From Pomphorhynchus laevis (lineage: Eukaryota; Acanthocephala; Palaeacanthocephala; Echinorhynchida; Pomphorhynchidae), in NCBI GenBank assembly GCA_012934845.2, contig WNNJ02001591.1, positions 1 to 64,000 of the forward strand: a stretch of DNA of 64,000 bases. Reading direction: 5' to 3'. How positions within the stretch are numbered: position 1 is the first letter of the stretch; the number at the start of each line of letters is the position of its first letter. The position numbers and the translations under genes were made by a program. Shown here in pieces: positions 45,557 to 56,700 of the stretch. The notes beneath the pieces are model-generated. The model did not search any database. It saw only the letters and a program-made list of their open reading frames with translations, and was not told the origin of the DNA.

Positions 45557-46507
45557 GTATATGCAGTTCTCACACCCACACTTACTAAGCGAAGGAAGGT
45601 GGGGGTTTAACTAAATTGCAAATGTTAGCAGACCTACTATTTTAAAAGTCTTTAATCCGTTACTTGTAAACTAATCTAGCAACACTTATAATATTAGGCG
45701 TCCTTGTCTGTTACCTTCTCTTAGCTACTTGTCTCAATCATCTAAAAAAATCATTTCTACTGTTTTTCTGAAACAGCTGTTTGTTAAATAAAGAAACAAT
45801 AAAAGAATACTTGCATGTAATTATTATTACAATAAACATAGTAATGAACAAAATTGAGCGGAAAACGAACGACAGAATAAAAATCTTATGGATTGTTTTA
45901 TAAAAGCCAACGAACGGGCTTCTTAATATACCCATATATGTATATATTTGTCATTGATATTTAGCGAGCACATCAGCTACAACACATTGGTAATAGTTAA
46001 GGAGTCATCAAAGTTGAGTTGTGCTTGTCATTTTTGGAACGTCTTATCGGCAATTACACCAACCATTTTATTGTAGTTTAAAATAATTTAAATATTACCA
46101 ATATCACAGACAAAGCAAAACAAATACTGCAAAATAAGATAGAAATAAGTTAAATAAAAAGACTAATTGTACGCAATATTCTTATTTGGTCGATGGCGTC
46201 GACTGTAAACGCTAATATATAGCGTTTGAAAACACTTCACTCAAGACCGAAAAATACCGTGATTTCTATTGATTAATTTTCAGGTATATTTTCACAGTAA
46301 TTATAATTGCCTATGTGATTTGTAAATATTATAAAATTACGCATTTCTTCAACGAAACACTACGATACAAGCAATTACACGAGTTTATATATAATTGAAC
46401 GATTCGGATTACACGTGTCATCAAATAATGAACACGATGTTTTTTAATAATAAGGATGAAGCGAGATTGTGGTTGAACACAAGGCAAATGACAAAATATA
46501 TTGAAGA

Positions 46508-47006
46508 TTAGGAATAAGATTTGTTCGATTTTAATTTCGGATATTTATGGAATATGTTGAGTGTGCAAGCTAAACGATGTGTGTGATCGAGATAATGGTG
46601 ATATAAGTGAGTATAAGTAATATAATCAACAATATATAAGACAAATGACCATTTAATATATACACAAACAGAATGCAAACGAGAAAGAAAGGAAAAACGG
46701 TAAATAATAAAACACAGAAGTATTTTCGACGACGTGAGATATCTGCCAATACACACAATTACAAGAGATGGAAAACATGTTGTGTTAATTTCGAATGCCA
46801 CATATTGTTCATAGGTGACACATTTAGACTTGGTGAACAAATGCACCGAAACGAAATTATCGTTACTACTTGTACTATTATTATTACTAGAAAACGGAGA
46901 GCTAAAGTTATACAAGAAAACCAAAATCAATCAAAAAGAAGAGCCCAATCCCAAATCTGTAAACACCGTACAACACATACATACATGTATAAATATTCAT
47001 CGTATA
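46508..47006. other. 3' flank of the Egalitarian-like gene
   Basis: No further exon of the Egalitarian-like gene, and in particular no exonuclease domain, could be read on the minus strand. It is probably 3' untranslated sequence followed by intergenic DNA. Confidence 0.4.
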
Positions 47007-49343
47007 TCAGTCGACAAAGATATTAGTTGCAAGTATATCGCCACTGGAGATTGTCTGTGCTGATACACTTATAAGATTTTCGCTGATTATCATCCGTTCA
47101 GATATATTCACATTAGCTCTGGCTGTTGAATGGACCTGATTCCGTATTGTATCTAAATTAATACATCCGTTTAGATCTTGTTTATGATTTGGTATTGTCG
47201 TATCATCGATGAAATCATCATCTGCTATCGTTGTTTTACTAGTTTTTTTGTTGGTTTGAATGTTATGGCGGTTGTGAAGCGCAGGAACTACTGAACATGA
47301 TGGGACTATATTATCCGCCTGAATACAAGTAGAGGGGCAGTTGATGGGTATAAAACCAAGTCGGCCGTTAGTTGAGGCTAGAACTGGCAATGAACATGCC
47401 AATGACCGTAGGTCCATCATCGATGTTGAGCGTACTGATTCGGTGATTTTATCGGCAACTAACAAATCTAGATTACTATTAGGGCTAGCAAACACATTGT
47501 ATTCTTCTTTATTACTGTTGTTATTGTTGTGACGACGCATGCTATTAGGTATTAATGTCATATCCAATCTGTTATTACTACGACCACCAGTGGGCACTCG
47601 GTCACTTCGAATCTGCTGTTGATCACCGCTAACATTGAATAAGCTGCTTTCATCACTGCTTTCAACTGTATCTGTTGTTATCTGATACTGATTCAGATCA
47701 TTATCATCTTCGCAATCGCCATTAAGTCCATTTATTGCGCTTATGTGATGAATAGAGCTCGACAAAATAGCACCGCTGTTTGGAGAACAACGTTGACTGT
47801 CCTCAGGTGAAATTACAGAATGCTTGGAAGACGAAGGACTGCTGCTATCATTCTCAAAATTAGAACTACAAATGCTATTTAATTGTATTTTGTTATTAAA
47901 TCCAGATAGCGAAGATGCCATGTCAGTTTTGTTACTATTACTGCCATATACGTTTTGCGGTTTCATTTTAATCCAAGTTTTAAGGGATCGCCATTTAGTG
48001 CTGCCATCTTTTGGACCAAGTATAGCGTTAAACCACAGCCGATCTCCAGGATGTAAAATACAAGTTAAATCACCAAAAGATTCAAATTGACAGCTTTGAA
48101 TGTCAAAAAACACTTGTTCATTGTTCTCCATGTTAACTATTCCATATTTGGGAAAAATTCTTAGAACAATGCCTGAATTAGTAAAGACTGAATTTTCAGT
48201 AAATGATTTATCTTTGTGAATCAAAGCACGTACAGCATCTGATTTAACTGAAACGCATCCATCGGGGTGTAACTGAAAAATAGCCGCGTGCAATTTGAAA
48301 AAATGAACAAGTTCTTCTCTGGTATGGCCAATTGTTTGAACTATTGGCTCAGGTGCACAATTCAAAAGATTAGGGACATTTTGAACAAGCATTTTGCCAC
48401 ATCTATGTAATAGTCGCATTATATAGTGCACAGACTTTACCTCTATTGGATTCAACTGCAAATGTACAGCAGATGAAGAAGCATAGCCAACACTTGCTTG
48501 CACATTAGATGAACATGCATTATAGTTGTTTCTATTTGCAAGATTTGATTTTGTAAAGGAAGTGGATCTAGAAACGATAGTATTATCGGATGAGCGTCTC
48601 TTAGGTGGAGGTGATGGTGGTGGAAAGCGTACATTTGGTTTATCCGCTTTTCCCTTTAGTCCACAGTATTCATCTCTAACTAAGAAAATATCAGGGTATC
48701 TGAGAAGGAAATGCAGAAATTCATTCTGCGGTCCTACAAATTTTCTAATATCAGGAGAAGCCTGGGAAGCATGCCCAGCGACACTTACTATTGGCAGCCA
48801 CTCCTCTTCTTTTCGAGCCATTTGTTTCTTAAAAAATGCGATAGCTTCCTGTTCTATTTCTTTCATTGTTTTGGTGTCCCACTTCTGTTGAAGCAGCAAT
48901 GGTTGTTGCTGCTGCAGTGGCTGGCCAGAATCGGAAAGAAACGTGGCGCTGCTGTTACTGTCTGATTGCATCAGATTACCAGTCGACCGTCCAAATGAAG
49001 CAATCGACGATTTGAAAAGTGATCGAACCATGGAACTATTGCTACATGAATAGCTTCCTCCTGTTGAGGAGGATGGTAGTTGGTCAGCTCCACTGTTTGC
49101 TCTTACGATTTGATTTCTAATTGTAAAAAGCGATGGATATCTATAGAGAAACAGCTTGAGTCCTTCTTCATTTCCTCCAATTGCTCTTAACATGTGAGGA
49201 GTGAATGTCGGATCACCAAATGTATTGTACAATGTCTCAATGTCCATCTCTTGTTCGTTTCGTATTAATACGTCGAGAATAAAAAGAATAGCTTGATGAG
49301 CGATACTGGGCTCATCAACTGAAACGTCATGTGTCTTCTCCAT
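47007..49343 (-). CDS. Egalitarian-like protein, N-terminal module type
   Basis: A 778-residue open frame. Residues about 20-85 (DIETLYNTFGDPTFTPHMLR and LKLFLYRYPSLF), about 150-235 (EAIAFFKKQ, VAGHASQASPDIRKFVG, LHFLLRYPDIFLV) and about 300-380 (SVHYIMRLLHRC, GHTREELVHFFKLHAAIFQL) are three related helical modules. They match the N-terminal repeats of Egalitarian, which in Drosophila links localised mRNAs to Bicaudal-D and dynein. Residues about 389-465 form a small beta-type module (GIVLRIFPKYGIVNMENNEQ, PGDRLWFNAILGP). The C-terminal 300 residues are Ser/Asn-rich and disordered. The 3'-5' exonuclease-like domain of classical Egalitarian is absent, and I found no donor site that would lead to it. 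The ATG chosen directly precedes the first module. Codon use is host-like. Confidence 0.75.
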   Translation of the reverse strand: MEKTHDVSVDEPSIAHQAILFILDVLIRNEQEMDIETLYNTFGDPTFTPHMLRAIGGNEEGLKLFLYRYPSLFTIRNQIVRANSGADQLPSSSTGGSYSCSNSSMVRSLFKSSIASFGRSTGNLMQSDSNSSATFLSDSGQPLQQQQPLLLQQKWDTKTMKEIEQEAIAFFKKQMARKEEEWLPIVSVAGHASQASPDIRKFVGPQNEFLHFLLRYPDIFLVRDEYCGLKGKADKPNVRFPPPSPPPKRRSSDNTIVSRSTSFTKSNLANRNNYNACSSNVQASVGYASSSAVHLQLNPIEVKSVHYIMRLLHRCGKMLVQNVPNLLNCAPEPIVQTIGHTREELVHFFKLHAAIFQLHPDGCVSVKSDAVRALIHKDKSFTENSVFTNSGIVLRIFPKYGIVNMENNEQVFFDIQSCQFESFGDLTCILHPGDRLWFNAILGPKDGSTKWRSLKTWIKMKPQNVYGSNSNKTDMASSLSGFNNKIQLNSICSSNFENDSSSPSSSKHSVISPEDSQRCSPNSGAILSSSIHHISAINGLNGDCEDDNDLNQYQITTDTVESSDESSLFNVSGDQQQIRSDRVPTGGRSNNRLDMTLIPNSMRRHNNNNSNKEEYNVFASPNSNLDLLVADKITESVRSTSMMDLRSLACSLPVLASTNGRLGFIPINCPSTCIQADNIVPSCSVVPALHNRHNIQTNKKTSKTTIADDDFIDDTTIPNHKQDLNGCINLDTIRNQVHSTARANVNISERMIISENLISVSAQTISSGDILATNIFVD

Positions 49344-50662
49344 GCTTCGAGAGAAAACAAAATGTCGGCTTTCCTTTATTCTCTTCTAGCGTTTTCCTTC
49401 TTATTTTTCTTTGTAAATTCTACCCTAGACACAAAGAGAAATTATCACTAGAAAAATATATTTATAAATTGCGAGATGGTAATATAAAAACAAATTACGA
49501 TGAAAGAAGGATAAGTATTGTAAATTTAAAATAACTTCACAGAATATTCAAGCAAAAATTAGCAGCAAATTTTTTTTATTGTAGAAGAAGAATGTAAATT
49601 CAAAGTATACATATTTTATTATTATAGAAGAAGAATGTAAATTCAAAGTATATGATAATTATATGTACCTCGATAGGATGATGAGGTATGGCGACACACG
49701 AGACTACTTTTACATTAAAAATACGTGATGTGATGCTAACTATTCCTCTAAGAGAATAACATTACCGCATATCGTAGAAGAGAGAACACAGCAGTATACT
49801 AAATACATTATTACAATAGTTTCAACAGAATGTTTTAAAACTTGATCATCAACTATATGCGAAAGAAATTAGTGTTACAACATTAGACCGTGAGTACTAC
49901 TAGGTAACACAATATTTGTGTGTATATATATTGAAAGGATTATACTTTAATTAATGCAACACATATCTCTCCAAATATATTTCATTAGGCAGTTTGAATG
50001 AAAGTCTGTAAAATGTTTCATCCAGGACAATCAAATGCATATCTCCTTAGCAGATTATATTAGACGCATAATTGCACACGTAAATTCATTTACAAGTATA
50101 TAACTGTTTTAAACAATACACAACTCTAGAGAATAGATATTGCATATAATTACTTATTTAATTATTAATTATTTATTTACAGATAGGTAAAATTGTTTGC
50201 AAAGTTACTACAATCGTCCCTTGCAATTCTAAAATACCTTGCTTGCATTATATTATTGAAAGAGAAAATTTAAATTTGCGATGCAAATGCGTCTTAATAT
50301 AAGTACTCAAGCATAAATTACTAATATATTTATAGATATCAATAGCTAATATATCTAATACCACAAAATTATTATCTATTTTATAATAACTTCAGATCAA
50401 AATATATCTTCACGTATATATAATTTTAAGATAAAATTAAACCTACCGATGAAATGAGCTGACCATTAAAATAAAAATAATCAATTCTTTCGTGTTAATT
50501 AAGTATACGCCTTCTCGAATATTTAATATAGCAAAATATTAAATTCAGATATTATTTTGACAAAATTTTCATGATTGCTAGTAAAGCATTTCTTAGTAAT
50601 GAGTCGTAAAAATATTGGCACATTGCCAAAATGAATATTAAAAAATGTCTTCATTTGCAGAA
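49344..50662. other. Intergenic DNA between Egalitarian-like and LIM loci
   Basis: AT-rich and without a recognisable gene. It contains a 28-bp direct repeat, TAGAAGAAGAATGTAAATTC and onward, at 49,582-49,609 and 49,625-49,652. The first 60 bases include a possible acceptor (CGCTAG on the minus strand) before the Egalitarian start, so a 5' untranslated exon may exist. Confidence 0.45.
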
Positions 50663-50705
50663 GCGTATAGTATTCTTACTGAAGAGTCGTAAAACGATGA
50701 AACGG
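50663..50705 (+). ncRNA. Weak hammerhead-like motif
   Basis: The core CTGAAGA (50,679-50,685) is followed by a five-pair stem II (GTCGT, AAA, ACGAT) and then GAAAC (50,699-50,703). A GTA triplet ending at 50,667 would be the cleavage site, with a three-pair stem I (TAG/TTA, one wobble) and a three-pair stem III (CGT/ACG). All core positions fit, but stems I and III are minimal. It is a candidate only. Confidence 0.3.
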
Positions 50706-50872
50706 AAATCGCTAGGATTGCTCATTTCTAGTAAATATTGAATATACGAAAATCATACTGAATTTAAGTTAAATTATATTTAAAAATCATATAAGTTTAT
50801 CGTGTCTACGTATTTTGCACTTTACACAACTGTAAATATGTAAATTCAAAATGTAATAGAACTCGTGATGTG

Positions 50873-51406
50873 ATGGGACTACCGGTTTGCAAAGATAACA
50901 ACAAGAACCATACCCCAATGAATGAGTACGACGAAATAATTCCCGTGTCATGCATGACTGAGATAGTGCACCAAATTCCCGATACACTGCCAATAATCCA
51001 GGCCAGCCCGATTTCTAACATACAAATAATGCCCCAGCAACCTATCCAAACGATCATGATCATTGAACAGCCGCGTACGACAACTGCGAAGATCGATATC
51101 GACAATGTTGAGTATTTTCCTGAGCATGAACGAGAAACAATGAGACCGAAATTTGGTGGAGCAATTGAAAAGTGCTCACGATGTGGAACCACAGTGTATG
51201 ATGCGGAAAGAATTGGTGCGTGCAGTTCGCAATGGCACGAAAAGTGCTTTACATGTAAAACTTGCAATACAACGTTGACTTTGGGTACATATAAAGATCA
51301 GGATGGATAAATATACTGCAAAGGTTGCTTCGCCGATAAACTTCTTCCACACGACAGAAAACGTAAACAGGCCGAGGAGGAAATGAAGGCCAGCAAGCAG
51401 CTGTAA
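50873..51406 (+). pseudogene. LIM-domain protein with an in-frame stop
   Basis: Translation from ATG 50,873 gives a 145-residue frame ending in KDQDG then TAA (51,308-51,310). The same frame continues IYCKGCFADKLLPHDRKRKQ to a second stop at 51,404. Residues about 90-180 form one LIM domain of the CRP/muscle-LIM type (KFGGAIEKCSRCGTTVYDAE, then WHEKCFTCKTC, then YCKGC). The premature stop removes the last zinc ligands and is most simply a G-to-T change in a GAA codon (usual sequence DGEIYC). The N-terminal 85 residues are Ile/Pro-rich and not recognised. No introns are visible, which suggests a retrocopy. A functional short form cannot be excluded because the rest of the frame is so well kept. 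Confidence 0.7.
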
Positions 51407-51777
51407 TTCAGTAGTTTTTGTATTTGATTTTTTTTCATTACATCTTGTTAAAATTTTTAATTGTATCAAATTCAAAATCGTTAATTTTTCTAAAATTCAG
51501 ATTTATTTACGCAGAATTTCCATGAACTGATTAATAATAAATATACCATATGTATTAGAATAAAGATTTAAAGTCATCAGTAGGACATGATGAAATGCTG
51601 ATTTAAAATTAACCGATATATATAAGCCAGTCGATGGGGTCTTCAATATAAATATTTGATGCATTGGTCCGCAAATGTTATAAGCAATTTTCGAAGCAAA
51701 GTGCAATCGTTATATTCTATATAATTATAATTACATAATTATATATTATTCTTATAATATAAATTATATATTAATTT

Positions 51778-51852
51778 ATCATTTGGTCGGCTTCATAAAT
51801 TATCCTCGTGTGAATTTCACACGAGGATAATTTATAAAGCCGATCAAATGAT
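51778..51852. repeat. 37-bp inverted repeat hairpin
   Basis: The left arm 51,778-51,814 and right arm 51,816-51,852 are complementary at 35 of 37 positions, with a one-base centre. The inner 20 bases (AATTATCCTCGTGTGAA side) are perfect. It directly precedes the broken RT element and could be its end or a small fold-back insertion. Confidence 0.85.
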
Positions 51853-51919
51853 GATACTCGCTCGTGTATGCAATTGTTCATTCTATATTAATTTATATTA
51901 ATGATAGTTATGAATAACA

Positions 51920-53090
51920 TCTATGAAAAAACAACAACGCTTGCATTAGGTGGGGAAAGTATAATATCAAATGAAGTTTCAATCAAGGTGACCCTTCGCA
52001 ATGGCTGGATTTGCAATGTCGACAGCCACTGATTATATTGATAGAGCAAGAAATGCCACAAGTATGGCAGCGATGGTATACAGACGATGCTAATTTTGTT
52101 GGTACACATTCTGAGTTAAAACGTGTTTGGTCATTATTGTTAGAGAACGGACCTTTATACGGTTATAATGTTAAGGCATCGAAAACGGTTCTATTATCAC
52201 ATCATTCGATCAGCGAATCCGAAAAGCTTAATAATGTGGCTTACAGAACAAACGGGACTAAAATTCTCGGAGCACTAATCGGCACGAAAGAATACATGGA
52301 AGATACTGAGATCGAAATGTGAAAAATGGATTGAAATAGTTGCAAAACTCTCAATTATTTCGGATATATATCCGCAATTTGCATATTTAGGGTTGACGAA
52401 GTCATTACAATCAAAATGGAGTTACTTCTTACGAGCAACTAAAATAGATCCTTCATTACTACATGATCTGTAGTCTGGCATTTTCTCTAGTTTTGTAAAG
52501 CAGCTTACTTAACAATCCCTGGATCATAATTGGCACAGCTTACTCTCGCTGCCTGTTCGACTTGGCGGTCTAGGTATTGATGATACTACATGTAGCTGTT
52601 CTCTCAAATATGAAATGGCTCAACGCCTCTGCCAAACGTTTCAGTCTGGTGTCAACGGGGACCAATTACATAAGTTGCAAAATAAGATTGGGCATGAAAT
52701 AAAAGGGCATCGTCGGAATATTTTCTTAGAAAGATTAGGACGCGTAAAATCCAATGTTGATCAATCTGTAAATCACTACATTGATCACGCAAGCATAAAA
52801 TGTGGGGGTCGTAGTTGACTGAGCTTTCCATATTAAATGAAAAGTGGAAACTCAGCGCAAACGAATAACGAGATGCGTTATGCTGTCATTATGGATGGAC
52901 TCCTCTTGATTTGATGAATACGAAATGTATATATGGTGAAAGGTTACTTCTAGCACACGCTGTATCGTGCCGAAGAGGAGGCTTGGCTTCCTTGCGACAC
53001 GACAATGTTCGCGACATCTTCGCAACCTCGCTACGAAAGTGATGTTCAGGCGTAGAGACCGAACTAAAGCTGTCTAAAGTACCACAATCT
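51920..53090 (+). mobile_element. Broken reverse-transcriptase element, 3' half
   Basis: Readable landmarks are QRWYTDDANFVG (a YADD-like catalytic box), LLENGPLYGYNVKASKTVLL, ILGALIGTKEYMED and, near 52,950, CIYGERLLLAHAVSCRRGGL followed by RHDNVRDIFAT. I recall this order from a group of animal retroelements annotated only as uncharacterised proteins, in which the C-terminal CCHC plus RHN motif looks like a restriction-like endonuclease. It is broken several times and 5'-truncated. I do not assign a family. Confidence 0.6.
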
Positions 53091-53095
53091 ATAAA

Positions 53096-53142
53096 TCAAA
53101 TCAGCTAACTGAGTCTACGTATTTAATATAATTATAAAATAA
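53096..53142 (-). mobile_element. PLE-2 terminal scrap
   Basis: TCAAATCAGCTAACTGAGTC, continuing through TACGTATTTAATATAATTAT, matches the PLE-2 end at 42,322. Only about 50 bp are present, followed by a short tandem repeat of CTCAGAAGGA(G). Confidence 0.65.
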
Positions 53143-53510
53143 CTCAGAAGGAGCTTAGCTCAGAAGGACTAACTCAGAAGGAGTTTAGCTTCGTGACATG
53201 ACTAGTCTGTCCGGCCATTAATAAGGTCATGCCAATGGCTCGTTTTAGTCATAGTTGTTCTAGGACTTTATAATCCCTAAAATATGGCGCTCTCTTGAGG
53301 TATTCCAACCTTTAACAAACACATGAACTACAACTAAATCTAATGCCGGCTGGTCGCGAATTTAGCAACAATGACTGCTTATGTGTGAAGAATCGCTGCA
53401 GATCGTCGAACGTGGCCGAGACTGTTGAATGAGGATTTGCGATTATTTTGTCATGTTTTCTGTTGTCATGTGTTTTTGTGGTCAACGGTCAATTATGCCT
53501 AGATTTTTAA
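53143..53510. other. Unidentified normal-GC patch
   Basis: Starts with three CTCAGAAGGA-type repeats and then has about 300 bp of mixed composition. It could be a transposon remnant. No readable protein. Confidence 0.3.
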
Positions 53511-53635
53511 TAATATAATTATATATTATATAACTATATTATAATATTATACAATTATAATATTATAAAATAATATATTATGATATAATTATATATTATA
53601 ATATTATATATTATATATTATATGATGAGAAGTCA
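53510..53635. repeat. TATAAT-type AT repeat
   Basis: Low-complexity run made of ATTATATAT and ATAATATT words. Confidence 0.85.
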
Positions 53636-53770
53636 GAAGGAACTGCTTTGTTATCAAGTGTCACCCATATTAATCAACCTACATGCCAATGATGTATTTC
53701 CGTTTATATAATTTGATTATCTAGCATAATGTTTTATATGAACAAATATATTAATTACTATCTATAAAAA
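53636..53770 (-). mobile_element. PLE-2 structured-block fragment
   Basis: AAGTCAGAAGGAACTGCTTT and CATGCCAATGATGTATTTCC match the structured 3' block of PLE-2 at 42,520-42,615. It is diverged, and the GGCCCC helix is lost. Confidence 0.5.
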
Positions 53771-56700
53771 CATTTATATGATACAAACTTTCATGCATTT
53801 TTAGTTTCAAACGCATAATTATATTACAATATTTGCTTAACTTAATTATTATTAGTTATAATAAATATTCAAAACCAAGAAGCATATATGTGTTCCTCTT
53901 GATAACTTCTTATTACCATTTTTATACAGAATATATGTTATCATATATTTACAAAAAATATGTTGTTAAAATTCTTTTAAATAAAATTGTATGATGTTTA
54001 CCTTTAAGATAATAGTTTTTGTTATACATACCTTACAAAATATTTAGCTTCGTTGACGGATTATTTTTATTTAGAAGAATTGCAAGTATTTTTAACAAAA
54101 AGTTAATTTATCAATTATTCAATGTAATCGCATAAGTAAAAACATCACAAATTTTAAATATGCGCTTTAGCAATTTGCAAAGTTAAAATTAATATGCTAG
54201 TATTTTGCAAAAGAATTTATAATGTCATCATTTATCAAAATTTACAAAAACAAATTGTGACAAATGCAGGATAAACATTATCGCCAATATAATTTATTGC
54301 CATTTATAAATTTTTTGAACTTGTCCTATTTTTAAACAAAATAATTAAATTTTCTTAAATCTTTTTTCGATAACTATAGCGATATATTATAAAGCGAATA
54401 TTATTTAAAATGTAACATAGATTAACGCTTTAAAATATTATTTAATCATTTATTTGATGCCTTAAATATATTGATTTAATGATGGCTTAAATATATTATA
54501 TCAATCAATCAATTTATCGATGCTTTAAAAAATATATTATATCGTAAATCTGCATTTAAATTTTGTAATTTTTATAGTTATTTTATTATAGTATTTTATT
54601 ATTATATTGAATCCTTTTTGATATAATACACTGTTCCTTTTTAAAATAGTATGTACGCAGAAAAAAATTCAGTAAAAAAAGAAAAATTACAAAGTTACGT
54701 TAGAAAAGAATTGATTGAACTGTTTTTAGAATTCGTGATCTAAGCTAATTCAATTTCAAAGCCTATTCGGAAATATCATTAATAAAGCAAGAATTTGCAA
54801 TATGTCAAAGAAGTCGAAATTCTGACTCAGCTACACTTTAATGTTTAATGAATTTTATCTTCAAACGGGAAGTAATTTGATGTTAAAATCAGACGTAAAA
54901 TTTCTTTGCATTTCTATTTATTCCATTGATTGGCCGTTTATCAATTCCTTACACTATTGATTCTGTTGTTCTTATCTATACTTGTTTTATAATGAATGTA
55001 GTATGTATAATACTGCAATAGTTGAATTCCTATTACTAGTTTGGCTACTGAAAACTTTTAATTTCCTAATAAAATCATTGATGCTGATGATGTTCTATTT
55101 ATTATGCTGTAATTTAATCTCATATGTACAAGTTTTGAAATATGATCTGTGGTTCTATTACTGATGTTAATGATTGGCTTAGTCTAGCAGGGCATAGTAT
55201 TTTTATGTAATTTAGCCAATTAATTAAAATAACTTAACAAGCGCGGTAGTGGAATTTGTAAAAACATATTATGTTTACCGCATTTTCATAGAATACTTCC
55301 AAAGATTTGGCTAATTTTTCGCACTGCTTCTTAATAGTTGCGTTTGGATGTTTTTCAGTATGTCGTGGATTCCGGTTTCAGCAACCTCTGGGCTCAAAAC
55401 GATAGTTTGGCAACTCTAGTTGTTAAAACCAATTTAACTGTTTTTATGGGGAAATAAGAGAACTATTGATATAGACTAGAACATTTGTTTATGTGAAACC
55501 TAACGACAACTACGAGATTAAGTTAAAAGTACAGTAAGCTCATTAGTTTACAGTCATGCAACCACTGGATATTTAGATGTACTAAGATCAGCTAATTTAG
55601 GAAAAGAAAATCATTCGCCAGTAGATTATTATATCTGCTCCCAAAAACACAAATACACTTTACCCATTCTTGTAAGGACTCTAGTAAGCACTAATGGCAC
55701 AGTGGCAAGTTACTTAAACTACTTCTAGCAGGAAAATAAAATTAGTATTTACACAATGATCTCATTCTTACAACAATGAACTTTGAATCCCTTTACATTG
55801 ATTCATAATGTTAACTTGCAATATTGTATGTGATGATGATCATAGCAATAAGTGATACTGCAATGCGCACATCCGTTGCCCCTACTACATATGCCATATT
55901 TTATTTATGCATTAATACGGAATGTTCAATTATACTGTGACTGAATTTGACATCCATTTATTATTAAAGATATATTGACAATTGATTTTATGTTCGGTTA
56001 GAAGCAAATTTTAACTTACAAATTCTAATCAGTTTTGTATTTTAATTTGTTGAACTAAAATTCAACAAAAAAATTTAAGTTAATTAATAAGTTCATAATC
56101 GCTCAGATTATGAACTTATAATATATAAGTTCATAATGATAACAAATGATAAAGTTCTGAATGTTCAAATATTTAAAAATGAAAATTGCAATCTACCGGA
56201 TGAAATATACTGGAAAGATTTATTTACACACATACACTACTCGCATTCATCATTAAGTTATCTTAGTAGATCAAAATCAAGACAAATATATAATTAGAAG
56301 CTAAGCCATTTGATTTATCAAATTAACATTGAATACAATCAAAATACGCATTTACTGAAAAATAACTGGTAGATAGTATTTATAGAACCACTGGTTTACA
56401 GTACGGTGGAATATGTGGATAAGGCCGCAACTTGGAAAATCAATGACGCTTGCATGATTAAGAGCAAAGGTGCAACGATCAATAATGTCGTTAATGAGAT
56501 AAATAATGTTACTAATCTGAAAAATATTGCGTAGATTTGTAAGGATAAGTTTGATCACATTTTAAAAATATGTTATATTCTCCCCAATGTAATTGAATTA
56601 AGCAAATGATATGCAAACCTATCAAACGGCATGCAAATATATTAAACTGGCACTTGCATGACTTATCTGTATTATATATATAAATGATTACTAAGCAATT

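Larger units (their letters stand above)
42961..46507. other. Gene-poor AT-rich interval
   Basis: About 3.5 kb with no convincing gene. It holds a minisatellite (44,660-44,775), a short perfect palindrome (45,528-45,556) and a GC-richer patch at 45,470-45,610 that may be a small element. No open frame exceeds what chance would give. Confidence 0.5.

Noticed and set aside
46508-46930. 140-codon minus-strand frame as a further Egalitarian exon
   Set aside because: Its content is Phe/Ser/Tyr-rich AT-driven sequence with no exonuclease motif, and no splice donor or acceptor connects it.
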